DNA from: Butyrivibrio sp. NC3005
GTDB lineage: Bacteria; Bacillota; Clostridia; Lachnospirales; Lachnospiraceae
Reading direction: 5' to 3'
NCBI RefSeq assembly: GCF_000424545.1
Contig: NZ_AUKC01000007.1
Coordinates: 62,001 to 126,000 of the forward strand
DNA length: 64,000 nt
This document shows positions 46,246-54,923 of this stretch, piece after piece. A program made the position numbers and the translations under genes. Below the pieces are notes generated by a model. The model was given only the letters and a program-made list of their open reading frames with translations, ran no database searches and was not told the DNA's origin. Positions within the stretch are counted from its first letter, which is position 1. Each line of letters starts with the position of its first letter.

Positions 46246-47616
46246 ATGGGAGAATATGAAAATCGAAACAGAGCTTCTAGACCTGTGGGCAGATCTGGCG
46301 CTGATTCAAACAGAAGATATCAAAGAGATGAAATGGATTTTTCGGAATATCGCGAAGCAGATAGAAGAAGACCTCAGCATAGAACTGAAGCTGCTAGAAA
46401 GATTTCACAGCAGGGTAGAAGACCGGCGCCTTCTAAAGGGGCAAGAGGAACTTCTTATGGAGAAAGAAGACCTCAGGATGATTATAGACGGCCAGCTGGA
46501 AATGGAAGAAGACCTCAGAATTCATCAAGTAGGCAGAACATGTCAAGAAGACCTGAAAATCATAGAAGGAAGAATAAAAAGAGCTCAATTGCGATTATTA
46601 TTGTAGAACTTATCGTAATTGCTCTTTTAGCCAGTTTTGCATGTTTTTTTGTCTTTAAACTTAATGTAAGCAAGGTAACAGAAGTTAAGGTTAATGAGGA
46701 TGATATTAATAAAAAAATTGCCCAGAAAGTTAATGAAAACGTTGCAATGAAAGATTATTGGAACATAGCTTTGTTTGGCGTTGATTCAAGGGATGGAGTA
46801 CTTAGCAGTGGAACAAGAACTGACTGTATTATCATTGCGTCTGTAAATCAGAAGACTGGTGCTATTAAGCTTTGCAGTGTTTATCGTGATACTTATCTTA
46901 ATCAATCTTTTTCCAGCAAACAGCAGTATGGAAAATGTAACGCAGCTTATTCCTATGGTGGACCTGAACAGGCTATCAACATGCTTAATACTAATCTCGA
47001 CATGGATATTAGAGATTTTGTTACAATTGGTTTTGGTGGTCTTACAGATATTATTGATGAACTTGGTGGAGTTGAGATATCCGTAGAAGATGATGAAATT
47101 GTACACCTTAACAACTATCAGAGCACTATGGCTAAAGAGCTTAACAAGAAGTATAAAGCGGTAACAGCACCTGGAGTGCAGACTCTTACAGGACTTCAGG
47201 CAACTGCTTATTGTAGAATACGTTATACTGCAGGAAATGATTTCGCACGTGCGCAGCGTCAAAGAGAAGTGATTCAGGCTATAATGACAAAAGCTCGTAC
47301 AGCAAATGTTAATACTCTAACAAATATTGCCAATAGAGTATTTGATGAAATGGCAACATCGTTAAAACTTTCAGATGTAGTAGATTTACTGGGTAACATT
47401 ACTAAGTATCAGATTGTGGCAGATGACGGGTTTCCACAGGAAAATCAAAGATGGACAGGTAAGGTTGGCGGAGCCAGCAGTATTGTTCCTGTTTCACTTG
47501 AATCAAATGTTTCATGGTTACATCAATTCCTGTTTGATGAAAGCGGATACGCAGTTTCTGATACAGTAAAGAATTATAGTGGTACTATTTCTTCAAAGAC
47601 AGCAGGACTTTATTAA
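46246..47616 (+). CDS. LytR-CpsA-Psr (LCP) family glycan ligase
   Basis: 456 residues. Residues 1-108 are a disordered Arg/Pro/Gln-rich cytoplasmic tail with repeated RRPQ units; a membrane helix follows (about 112-135). The LCP domain has NIALFGVDSRDG, SSGTRTDCIIIASVN, CSVYRDTYL, NMLNTNLDMDIRDFVTIGF, GVQTLTGLQATAYCRIRYT and the DFARAQRQREV signature with the conserved arginines. LCP enzymes attach undecaprenyl-linked glycans to peptidoglycan. The RBS (AGAGGAG) is rather far (about 12 bp). The location right after the initiator gene fits attachment of the polymer made here. Confidence 0.93.
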   Translation: MGEYENRNRASRPVGRSGADSNRRYQRDEMDFSEYREADRRRPQHRTEAARKISQQGRRPAPSKGARGTSYGERRPQDDYRRPAGNGRRPQNSSSRQNMSRRPENHRRKNKKSSIAIIIVELIVIALLASFACFFVFKLNVSKVTEVKVNEDDINKKIAQKVNENVAMKDYWNIALFGVDSRDGVLSSGTRTDCIIIASVNQKTGAIKLCSVYRDTYLNQSFSSKQQYGKCNAAYSYGGPEQAINMLNTNLDMDIRDFVTIGFGGLTDIIDELGGVEISVEDDEIVHLNNYQSTMAKELNKKYKAVTAPGVQTLTGLQATAYCRIRYTAGNDFARAQRQREVIQAIMTKARTANVNTLTNIANRVFDEMATSLKLSDVVDLLGNITKYQIVADDGFPQENQRWTGKVGGASSIVPVSLESNVSWLHQFLFDESGYAVSDTVKNYSGTISSKTAGLY

Positions 47617-47708
47617 AACGTTGTTGTTCACAACAGAATATTACAGTGTACTTTGAGATGATGCATAGAGTGAATTTATTTCAACTTGCCTGAGTTTGCT
47701 CTTATAAC

Positions 47709-47745
47709 ACTATCTCATGAAATGCGCAAGATAGTGCACATTTTT
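47709..47745 (+). terminator. Terminator after the LCP gene
   Basis: CACTATCT pairs with AGATAGTG and is followed by CACATTTTTG. It lies 93 bp past the LCP stop. Confidence 0.55.
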
Positions 47746-47775
47746 GTTTGAACAGTAGCTGATAAAAATTATATG

Positions 47776-47804
47776 GAGTCGGGGAAATACCTCGACTCTT
47801 TTTA
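47776..47804 (+). terminator. Second terminator-like hairpin before the next GT2 gene
   Basis: GAGTCGGGG and CCTCGACTC form a 9 bp stem followed by TTTTT. It is 15 bp before the next start codon, so it may work as an attenuator for that gene as well as a backup terminator. Confidence 0.7.
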
Positions 47805-47818
47805 AGGAAAAGAATAAA

Positions 47819-48763
47819 ATGTTTAATGTAGATATAATTATACCAACCTACAAACCAGGGAAAGAACTGTTAACTCTTTTAGATAGGCTTTGTGAGCAAA
47901 CTCTTTTACCTAAAAAGATTATTATAATGAACACGGAAAAAAGTGAATTTTCTAAGAATTTTACTGATGAAGAATTAAAAAATCGATATAATAATGTTGA
48001 AATCATAATAAGTCATATTTCAAAAAATGAGTTTGATCATGGTGGAACCAGAAGAAAGGCAGTTGAAGAATATTCCACTTCGGAACTTTTTCTTTGTATG
48101 ACACAAGATGCAATTCCAGCGGATAGAACATTTTTATTAGAGCTTAGTAGAGTTTTCGAAAAAGATGAGAACGTTGCGGCAGCATATGCACGACAGCTTC
48201 CAAGACATGATTGCAGCCCTGAAGAATTATATGCCAGAAAGTTTAATTATTCCGTATCACCAATCAGAAAGACCAAGAAAGATATACCTGTGCTTGGAAT
48301 TAAGACTTTTTTCTGCTCTAATGTATCTGCAATGTATAGAAGACAAATATATGATAAGCTTGGAGGCTTTTTAAAAAAAGCAATATTTAATGAAGATATG
48401 GTTTATGCAGGAAATGCAATAAAGGCTGATTATGCAATATGTTATGTGCCTACAGCGGGCGTTGTTCATTCACATAATTACAGTTGCAGTCAGCAATTTC
48501 ACAGAAATTTTGACAATGGTGTTTCCCAGGCGATGCATCCAGAAGTATTTGCAAATATTGTCTCTGAGTCAGAAGGAATGAAAATGGTTAAAGGAACTGT
48601 AAGGTATCTTCAAGATATTCATAAATCTTACCGTATACCATACTATATTCTTTCAGTATCAAGCAGATATTTAGGTTTCAGACTTGGAAAAATGTATAAG
48701 GTATTGCCTAAATGGTTTGTGAAAAAATGTAGTCTTAACAAGAACTTTTGGAATAACAGATAA
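47819..48763 (+). CDS. GT2 glycosyltransferase (rhamnosyltransferase family)
   Basis: 314 residues: VDIIIPTYKPGKELLTLLDRL, KKIIIMNTEKSEF, SKNEFDHGGTRRKAVEEY (the FDHGGTR motif of the rhamnosyltransferase branch), LFLCMTQDAIPAD (D-x-D-like) and IFNEDMVYAGNAIKADY. The acceptor-side VVHSHNYS and the Arg-rich end are also typical. It probably completes the rhamnose-containing glycan, using the product of the rfb route. It is separated from the LCP gene by two hairpins. Confidence 0.85.
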   Translation: MFNVDIIIPTYKPGKELLTLLDRLCEQTLLPKKIIIMNTEKSEFSKNFTDEELKNRYNNVEIIISHISKNEFDHGGTRRKAVEEYSTSELFLCMTQDAIPADRTFLLELSRVFEKDENVAAAYARQLPRHDCSPEELYARKFNYSVSPIRKTKKDIPVLGIKTFFCSNVSAMYRRQIYDKLGGFLKKAIFNEDMVYAGNAIKADYAICYVPTAGVVHSHNYSCSQQFHRNFDNGVSQAMHPEVFANIVSESEGMKMVKGTVRYLQDIHKSYRIPYYILSVSSRYLGFRLGKMYKVLPKWFVKKCSLNKNFWNNR

Positions 48764-48829
48764 TATGGTTGCTGCGTACTGTAAAGCAAGAAAATAGTAC
48801 CAAAAGATGTCTCGGAAAGGGGATAGTGT

Positions 48830-49501
48830 ATGGAACTTAAAATTGGAAACGAGCAAGATATTCATACATGGGAAGAAGTTATCTTGATTTATCATTCTGC
48901 ATTAAAGCAGATAAATACTAAGATTGAAATTCTTAATGACGAATTTCAGCAGGTTCATCGTTATAACCCTATTGAGCACATTAAATCCAGAATTAAGACT
49001 TCTGAAAGTATTGTGAAAAAATTAAAAAGACATGGATATGACGTAACTATCGAAAACATGGTAAAATATGTCAATGATATTGCAGGTATTCGTGTAATAT
49101 GTTCTTTTTCTGATGATATCTATCAAATTGCAGATATGATCAGTAACCAGAGCGATATAAGGACAATAGCTGTAAAAGATTATATTATGAATCCCAAGTC
49201 AAGCGGCTATAGAAGCTACCATATGGTAGTAACTGTTCCTGTTTATCTATCTGATAGAATTATAGATACGCGCGTAGAAATTCAAATACGTACAGTAGCT
49301 ATGGATTTCTGGGCTTCACTCGAGCACAAAATTCAGTATAAATTCGAAGGAAATGCGCCTACTCATATCAATACAGAGCTTTTAGAATGTGCACATATGG
49401 TTTCAGAACTTGACACCAGAATGTTGGCGCTTAATAATGAGATACAAGAAATTGCGGCTCAAAAAGAGCGAGAAAAACTAGAGATGCAAAAGGTTAATTA
49501 A
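48830..49501 (+). CDS. relQ: Small alarmone synthetase, (p)ppGpp synthase RelQ/YjbM-like
   Basis: 223 residues with the RelA/SpoT synthetase fold and no hydrolase, TGS or ACT domain. Motifs: HIKSRIKTSESIVKKLKRHG, DIAGIRVICSF, YIMNPKSSGYRSYHMVV, and VEIQIRTVAMDFWASLEHKIQYK with the catalytic Glu and the EH-x-x-x-YK-like close. It makes (p)ppGpp from ATP and GTP or GDP, and expression usually controls its activity. AAGGGG precedes the ATG. The C-terminal helix is Lys/Glu-rich, like RelQ tetramers. Confidence 0.93.
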   Translation: MELKIGNEQDIHTWEEVILIYHSALKQINTKIEILNDEFQQVHRYNPIEHIKSRIKTSESIVKKLKRHGYDVTIENMVKYVNDIAGIRVICSFSDDIYQIADMISNQSDIRTIAVKDYIMNPKSSGYRSYHMVVTVPVYLSDRIIDTRVEIQIRTVAMDFWASLEHKIQYKFEGNAPTHINTELLECAHMVSELDTRMLALNNEIQEIAAQKEREKLEMQKVN

Positions 49502-49509
49502 TGAGGAGT

Positions 49510-49535
49510 GCCCAGACACCTTTCGGCGCCTGGGC
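49510..49535 (+). terminator. Hairpin after relQ
   Basis: GCCCAG and CTGGGC with inner G-C pairs form a stable stem with a TTTC loop, 8 bp after the stop. The following bases (TATTAT) are a weak U-tract. Confidence 0.55.
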
Positions 49536-49536
49536 T

Positions 49537-49820
49537 ATTATGAAAAAATTATCTATCTTGCGAGTTGGAATAGTTGCACAACTCATTGATTGAGTATGAA
49601 TATACTATAGTTAATAAATGTGAACATAATATGAACATGTGATGAATAACTATTTAATTTGCATAAAAAAAGCATAAAGTTCCCGAAGACGTTGTACAAT
49701 GTATACAATAGCATTTGTGCAACTCGGTAGTAATTATTGTTACTGATTGCTTAAGAGAGCAATTCAGGTGTATGTACATTCCATTTTAAAAAAGAGGACT
49801 GGAATGAATGGAGAGTGATT
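49537..49820. other. Non-coding gap after relQ
   Basis: Contains ATTGCT-TAAGAG-AGCAAT (49746-49763), a 6 bp inverted repeat, and an AT-rich stretch with TATACA/TACAAT boxes near 49695-49707 but no good -35. No gene was found here. Confidence 0.35.
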
Positions 49821-50906
49821 ATGAAGAGAAGGAACAATGAGACTTGGGGAGAAAGGATCATGGACAATCTAATGGATAGGGTAGCAGAGAGAATAAGCGC
49901 TCAGGAAATGATAAAAGCTAATGCTGCTGCGGAGGCTGCTGAGACAGAACGATTACGTACGCAGGTTATGCAGCATCAGCAGGAAATGGATGAGATTAGA
50001 GAAAAAGCTAACGAACTAAGTGATATTCTTCAAGAAATGAGAACATTTCTTGAAAAGAAGACTAATGAGAACAGTTTGAATATAAGCGAAGAGCGCATCA
50101 AACAGATGATACAGGTTATGACTAATCAGGCCAAAGATATTAAGGCATTATCTAATATCACTACTACGGTACTGACAAAATTTGAATCACTAGTTGAAGG
50201 CGTTAATTCATGCAGTGAAAAAGATGATGCTATCTTTGAAAAAATTGATGATTTTGAACAAAAAACAGAGAATGTATCTTTAAAATTTGAAGATATAGTT
50301 CTAAAACTTAGAGATGTATCCCTTAAAATCGAAGATAAAAGTCAGATTGAGGATATGAATAGAAAAGTCGGAGACTTTTCTGCTAAAACTGATGATATAT
50401 GCTCGGGGATTGCTGAAATTAAGAGCAATAGCAGCGAACTTTTTTCTAAAATTGATGATTTTAGTTCGAAACAGACAGAGCTTTCTGTTAAAATAGAAGA
50501 ACTGAAAAAAGGTTTATCAGAATTAGTACTTCAGGATATGCAAAAGTATTTGGATGAACATTTTGATAAATCAGATAAACAGACTCACGACATAGGTGTT
50601 CAGGTATATCGAAATGTTCAAAGTTCGATTGTTGAAGAGCAAAAAAAACAGTCAGCTGAACTAATTGATAATATCAAGAAAGAAAATGATTCTTTAGCTG
50701 GAATTATTGCTGAAGAAACTTCTGCGGAGCTTCACGGAGAAATTGAGAAATTATCAGAAGATATTAAAAACCAGCAAGAATTAATTGATCAACTGTCCAG
50801 ACAGGTATCAAAAAATAAATCCTCTAAGGGACTTAATGTCATAATACTGATTTTTGTATTGGCAATGTTTATTATTAAGGTCCTGGAGTTATGTCAGTTA
50901 TTGTAA
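49821..50906 (+). CDS. Tail-anchored coiled-coil protein of unknown function
   Basis: 361 residues from the ATG after GGAGAG. Nearly the whole protein is predicted helix with Glu/Lys/Ile/Leu heptads, including repeated FEKIDDFEQKT, FEDIVLKLRD, VGDFSAKTDD and FSKIDDFSSKQ units of about 20-25 residues. The C-terminus is a single membrane helix (GLNVIILIFVLAMFIIKVLEL) with a tiny end, so the coiled coil faces the cytosol. I recognise no family. It may be a membrane scaffold, or could act with the chemotaxis or envelope machinery. A flavin reductase gene follows after 11 bp. Confidence 0.75.
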   Translation: MKRRNNETWGERIMDNLMDRVAERISAQEMIKANAAAEAAETERLRTQVMQHQQEMDEIREKANELSDILQEMRTFLEKKTNENSLNISEERIKQMIQVMTNQAKDIKALSNITTTVLTKFESLVEGVNSCSEKDDAIFEKIDDFEQKTENVSLKFEDIVLKLRDVSLKIEDKSQIEDMNRKVGDFSAKTDDICSGIAEIKSNSSELFSKIDDFSSKQTELSVKIEELKKGLSELVLQDMQKYLDEHFDKSDKQTHDIGVQVYRNVQSSIVEEQKKQSAELIDNIKKENDSLAGIIAEETSAELHGEIEKLSEDIKNQQELIDQLSRQVSKNKSSKGLNVIILIFVLAMFIIKVLELCQLL

Positions 50907-50917
50907 AGGAATGAAAA

Positions 50918-51619
50918 ATGGCAAAAGAAATGTGGAAACCGGGAAATATGTTATATCCAATTCCGGCAGTGATGGTTTCTTGTCAAAGGAAGGGTGAGAA
51001 GCCAAATATTATTACAGTTGCATGGGCGGGGAATATATGTTCAACACCTGCTATGCTGTCAATTTCTGTAAGAGAGTCACGATACTCATATGACATCATA
51101 AAAGAGTCAGGTGAATTTGTGGTAAATCTTGTGAACCGAAAACTAACAAAAGCTGCAGACTGGTGCGGTGTTAGAAGTGGAAGAGACTATGACAAATTTG
51201 CTGAAATGAATCTAACACAGCAAAAGTCTAATATGATTTCTGCCCCAGGAATACTTGAAAGTCCTGTAAATATCGAGTGCAAAGTTAAAGATGTAATAAA
51301 GCTTGGTACACATGATATGTTTATAGCGGAAGTTATGTGCGTTGATATTGATGATAGATATCTTGATGAAAATAAGACTCTTGATTTGAAAAAGGCAGAT
51401 CTTGTAAGTTACAGCCACGGAGAATATTTTGCACTTGGTGAAAAACTTGGAAAATTCGGCTATTCAGTTGCCAAAAAGGTAAGTTCACAGTCAGGCGGGA
51501 AAGATCAAAAGACTTCATATAAAACAAAATCTAAAAAGTCTTTCGATAAAACGAAGTCTTTTGTCTCAAAGTCTTCAAAAAAACAGGCTGCATTTAAAAA
51601 GAAGAAGCCAAAAAAGTGA
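50918..51619 (+). CDS. Flavin reductase-like FMN-binding protein with a basic tail
   Basis: 233 residues. Residues 1-165 are a split-barrel flavin domain (NMLYPIPAVMVSCQRKGEKPN, ITVAWAGNICSTPAMLSISVR, SGEFVVNLVN, AADWCGVRSGRDYDKF). These domains reduce or hold FMN. The last 65 residues are extremely basic and Ser/Lys-rich (KKSFDKTKSF, KKQAAFKKKKPKK), absent from ordinary members, and could bind nucleic acid or membrane. It lies 11 bp after the coiled-coil gene. Substrate unknown. Confidence 0.85.
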   Translation: MAKEMWKPGNMLYPIPAVMVSCQRKGEKPNIITVAWAGNICSTPAMLSISVRESRYSYDIIKESGEFVVNLVNRKLTKAADWCGVRSGRDYDKFAEMNLTQQKSNMISAPGILESPVNIECKVKDVIKLGTHDMFIAEVMCVDIDDRYLDENKTLDLKKADLVSYSHGEYFALGEKLGKFGYSVAKKVSSQSGGKDQKTSYKTKSKKSFDKTKSFVSKSSKKQAAFKKKKPKK

Positions 51620-51660
51620 TAATAAAAGGGAATTTAAAAGGGTAAATAAAATAAGGGAGT

Positions 51661-51720
51661 ATGGGGAAACCCAAAGTATTACTGTTTGCAAAAGAACTAG
51701 TAATGTCAAGTTTTAAATGA
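51661..51720 (+). CDS. Putative 19-residue leader peptide coupled to the M23 gene
   Basis: ATG GGG AAA CCC ... TTT AAA TGA encodes MGKPKVLLFAKELVMSSFK; its TGA overlaps the ATG of the M23 peptidase as ATGA (51717-51720). AAGGGAG lies just before the start, with very short spacing. The peptidase ATG itself has no SD, so coupled re-initiation from this short frame would explain its translation. This is inferred from geometry only. Confidence 0.35.
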   Translation: MGKPKVLLFAKELVMSSFK

Positions 51721-53303
51721 AACAATTTACAAGTCATTATAAAAAAATAAAATATAAGTTTTATACTACATCTTTAGTTTGTGTAGGAATATGGACAATT
51801 CTATTTTTTCCAAATATAAAAAAAATTGATATGTCTGGTGATAACGTGTATGTTGTCAGGCTGAATGGAGAGGAAGTTGGAGTAGTGTCAGATAAAAACG
51901 ATGCTAAATCCGCACTTCGAAAGGCAAGAAAGAAGCTTGCCGGTGATGGTGACGAGCTTGTTATGGCAAAATCCAAGCTTTCATTTACAGGAAAACATGC
52001 CGTTTGGCAGGCAGTGGATGATGAAAAAGAGCTTTCATCAAAAATGCTGGATGTTTTGAACAGAAATAAAAAGAGTACTCTTCAAAGATGCTTTACAATA
52101 AAGATAAATGAGTTTTCTATAAACGTTGCAAGCATGGAAGATGTTCAGACTATTCTTGAGGCAGCAATGAGTAAGTATGATTCCGACAAGAAGTTTGCGC
52201 CTGAACTTGTCACAGATCCTGATAGAGAAGTTAATGTTCTAACAGCAAAAATAAATACAACCGAGATAATCAAGAAAAGAGAAGAACAGGCTAATTCGCT
52301 TTTTCCGAAGGCTGGAGTTGCACTAGCACTTGAAAATCCGGAATTTGAAGGCGAGACTGATTTTAAGAGTATGGATTTCTCTGATTATGAACTCGGAATA
52401 CAGGATATGAAGTTTGGAGATAAGGTTGAAATCGTCGAAGCATATCTACCGACTTATGAAATAAGCGACACTAAGACAGCGATAGAAAGTGTCACCAAAG
52501 ATCAGGAAAAAAATCAGATTTATGAAGTACGTTCTGGCGATACACTTGGTGCAATTGCCATGAAATATAATTTGAGCTTAAAAGATCTTATAGCAATGAA
52601 TGAATCGCTTGAGAATGAAAATTCCATGATAAGAGTTGGTGATGAACTTACAGTTACAGTTCCTCAGCCGGAGTTGTCAATTATACATACCGAACTTCAG
52701 TGCTATGAAGAAGATTATGATGAAAAAACAAAATATGTTGATAATGATTCCTGGTTTACCAATAAGAGTGTAGTAGTTCAGGAAAAGCAGACAGGCCATC
52801 ATAGAGTTGTAAATTTGAATACATACCAGAATGATTCGAAGATAGAAAATGAAACTATCAAAGAAGAAGTAACCAAAAAAGCTATTCCTCTTATAGTAGA
52901 ACGAGGAACACTCGTTCCTCCAACGTACATTAAGCCGATTTCAGGAGGACGTCTCTCGTCAGGATTTGGAAGACGTAACAGGCCTACAAGAGGTGCCAGT
53001 TCCTTCCACAAGGGCATAGACTGGGCGACTCCTGTAGGAACAGCAGTCATGGCTTCCTCTGGCGGTACAGTAGCTAGAGCGGGCTGGGCAAGTGGTTATG
53101 GTTATTGTATATATATCAACCATTCTGATGGTAAGCAGACACGATATGGACATTTATCAAGAGTTCTTGTATCTGTTGGTCAAAGAGTAAGACAAGGAGA
53201 AAAGATTGCACTTAGTGGAAATACTGGTGTTAGTACGGGTGCTCATCTGCATTTTGAGATATTGGTAAATGGAACGCAGGTTAATCCGTTCTCCATTCTC
53301 TAA
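51717..53303 (+). CDS. Cell-wall M23 endopeptidase with LysM and G5-like domains
   Basis: 528 residues. One N-terminal membrane helix (about 18-32) exports the rest. Order: a helical region of about 230 residues; LysM (about 268-313: YEVRSGDTLGAIAMKYNLSL); a G5-like stretch (about 335-402); and an M23 peptidase (about 405-528) with zinc ligands in HKGIDWA (His431) and HLHFE (near 509). It should cut peptide cross-bridges of peptidoglycan, probably in growth or cell separation. No SD is visible before the ATG; see the leader peptide at 51661. Confidence 0.92.
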   Translation: MKQFTSHYKKIKYKFYTTSLVCVGIWTILFFPNIKKIDMSGDNVYVVRLNGEEVGVVSDKNDAKSALRKARKKLAGDGDELVMAKSKLSFTGKHAVWQAVDDEKELSSKMLDVLNRNKKSTLQRCFTIKINEFSINVASMEDVQTILEAAMSKYDSDKKFAPELVTDPDREVNVLTAKINTTEIIKKREEQANSLFPKAGVALALENPEFEGETDFKSMDFSDYELGIQDMKFGDKVEIVEAYLPTYEISDTKTAIESVTKDQEKNQIYEVRSGDTLGAIAMKYNLSLKDLIAMNESLENENSMIRVGDELTVTVPQPELSIIHTELQCYEEDYDEKTKYVDNDSWFTNKSVVVQEKQTGHHRVVNLNTYQNDSKIENETIKEEVTKKAIPLIVERGTLVPPTYIKPISGGRLSSGFGRRNRPTRGASSFHKGIDWATPVGTAVMASSGGTVARAGWASGYGYCIYINHSDGKQTRYGHLSRVLVSVGQRVRQGEKIALSGNTGVSTGAHLHFEILVNGTQVNPFSIL

Positions 53304-53318
53304 TTGTATAAAATTACA

Positions 53319-53347
53319 TTTACAAAACAAACATTCCTTGCTATAAT
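53319..53347 (+). promoter_or_regulatory. Strong sigma-A promoter for murA
   Basis: TTTACA (53319-53324), 17 bp, TATAAT (53342-53347), with an extended -10 (TGC before TATAAT). The predicted leader is about 140 nt. Confidence 0.75.
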
Positions 53348-53494
53348 ATGGATTTGTTTGTAGATGTTTTTCTTATGGTAAGATGATAACTATGTAGCGG
53401 GTTGCAATGCGACTCTTAGCTCTATATATGATTAAATTTGAGAGGCTGGTTGGGATATACAAAGGTGTGTTGACAACTGGTATTTGAGGATAAA

Positions 53495-54805
53495 ATGGAA
53501 AAATATATTATCAAAGGTGGTTCGCCTCTTGTTGGTGAGGTTGAGATTGGTGGTGCAAAAAATGCAGCATTGGCAATACTTGCTGCTGCTACAATGACCG
53601 ATGATTCAGTTCATATCGATAATATGCCTGATGAGCGTGATACAAATGTATTACTTCAGGCTATGGAGAGCATTGGCGTTATAATTGACAGAGTGAATCG
53701 TCATAGTGTAGTAATAAATGCTTCACAGGTTAAAAATCATACAATTGAGAATGAGTTTATTAAGAAGATTCGCGCTTCTTATTATCTTATTGGTGCGCTT
53801 CTTGGGAAATACCGTCATGCACAGGTTGTGCTTCCTGGCGGATGTGATATAGGACTAAGACCTATAGATCAGCATATCAAAGGATTCAGTGCTCTTGGCG
53901 CGACAGTTCTTATTGAGCATGGAATAATAAATGCAAAAGCTCAGAAACTCGTAGGGAGTCATATTTATCTTGATATGGTATCTGTCGGAGCTACTATTAA
54001 TATTATGATGGCAGCATGTATGGCTGAAGGTCTTACAATTATTGAGAATGCCGCTAAGGAACCACATGTTGTTGATATAGCTAACTTTCTTAACAGCATG
54101 GGAGCTAATATTAAAGGTGCAGGTACAGATGTGATTAGAATTCGTGGAGTTGAGAAACTTCATGGAACTGATTATACTATTATTCCGGATCAGATTGAGG
54201 CTGGAACATTTATGGTAGCAGCAGCAGCTACTCATGGTGATGTCACAATTAAAAATGTTATTCCTAAGCACCTTGAATCCATTAGTGCTAAGCTTGAAGA
54301 AATGGGATGTCAGATTCACGAATCTGATGATGCGGTTCGTGTAGTAGCTACAAAGAGACTTACAGCTACACATGTTAAGACTCTACCGTATCCTGGATTT
54401 CCAACAGATATGCAGCCTCAGATTACTGTCGCTCTTGCTATGGCAAGTGGAATCAGCATTGTTACTGAAAGTATTTTTGAGAATCGATTTAAGTATGTTG
54501 ATGAATTAACACGTATGGGAGCTAGCATCAAGGTTGAAGGTAGCTCAGCGATAGTAACAGGTGTAGAGAGAATGACAGGTGCAGATATGAGTGCTCCTGA
54601 CCTTAGAGCCGGTGCAGCACTGGTTATTGCAGGACTTGTCGCAGAAGGTTTTTCTACACTCGATAATATAAAGTTTATTGAACGAGGCTATGAGGATTTT
54701 GAAATAAAACTTAGAAGTCTTGGAGCTAACATAGAAAAAGTTGATACAGACGCAGAAGAGCAGAAATTTCGCCTGAAAGCAGGGTATGGAGATATCGCGC
54801 AATAA
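53495..54805 (+). CDS. murA: UDP-N-acetylglucosamine 1-carboxyvinyltransferase
   Basis: 436 residues, the normal MurA size. The UDP-GlcNAc site Lys22-Asn23 is in IGGAKNAALAI. The catalytic cysteine is Cys117 in LPGGCDIGLRPID, so the fosfomycin-sensitive residue is present. PYPGFPTDMQPQ and the closing DLRAGAALVIAGL are also diagnostic. It catalyses the first committed step of peptidoglycan synthesis, using PEP. It has its own promoter and is probably monocistronic, ending at a bidirectional terminator. Confidence 0.97.
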   Translation: MEKYIIKGGSPLVGEVEIGGAKNAALAILAAATMTDDSVHIDNMPDERDTNVLLQAMESIGVIIDRVNRHSVVINASQVKNHTIENEFIKKIRASYYLIGALLGKYRHAQVVLPGGCDIGLRPIDQHIKGFSALGATVLIEHGIINAKAQKLVGSHIYLDMVSVGATINIMMAACMAEGLTIIENAAKEPHVVDIANFLNSMGANIKGAGTDVIRIRGVEKLHGTDYTIIPDQIEAGTFMVAAAATHGDVTIKNVIPKHLESISAKLEEMGCQIHESDDAVRVVATKRLTATHVKTLPYPGFPTDMQPQITVALAMASGISIVTESIFENRFKYVDELTRMGASIKVEGSSAIVTGVERMTGADMSAPDLRAGAALVIAGLVAEGFSTLDNIKFIERGYEDFEIKLRSLGANIEKVDTDAEEQKFRLKAGYGDIAQ

Positions 54806-54892
54806 TTATTGGCAATTATTCAAAAGGCAAATGGTCTGAGGCAGAAGCCTGTTAAGTTGACCATCTTGTGTGACTGTGGAAATATAGTAAAG

Positions 54893-54923
54893 AAAAAGTG
54901 GTCATTGGTGACCACTTTTTTTT
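54893..54923. terminator. Bidirectional terminator between murA and the acyltransferase gene
   Basis: AAAAAGTGGTCA and TGACCACTTTTT form a 12 bp stem with a TTGG loop. The minus-strand stop codon (54902-54904) lies in the stem. Confidence 0.9.

Noticed and set aside
46256-46606. 116-codon frame overlapping the start of the LCP gene
   Set aside because: It is a by-product of the Arg/Pro-rich repetitive tail in another frame and has no RBS of its own; the LCP frame is clearly the real one.
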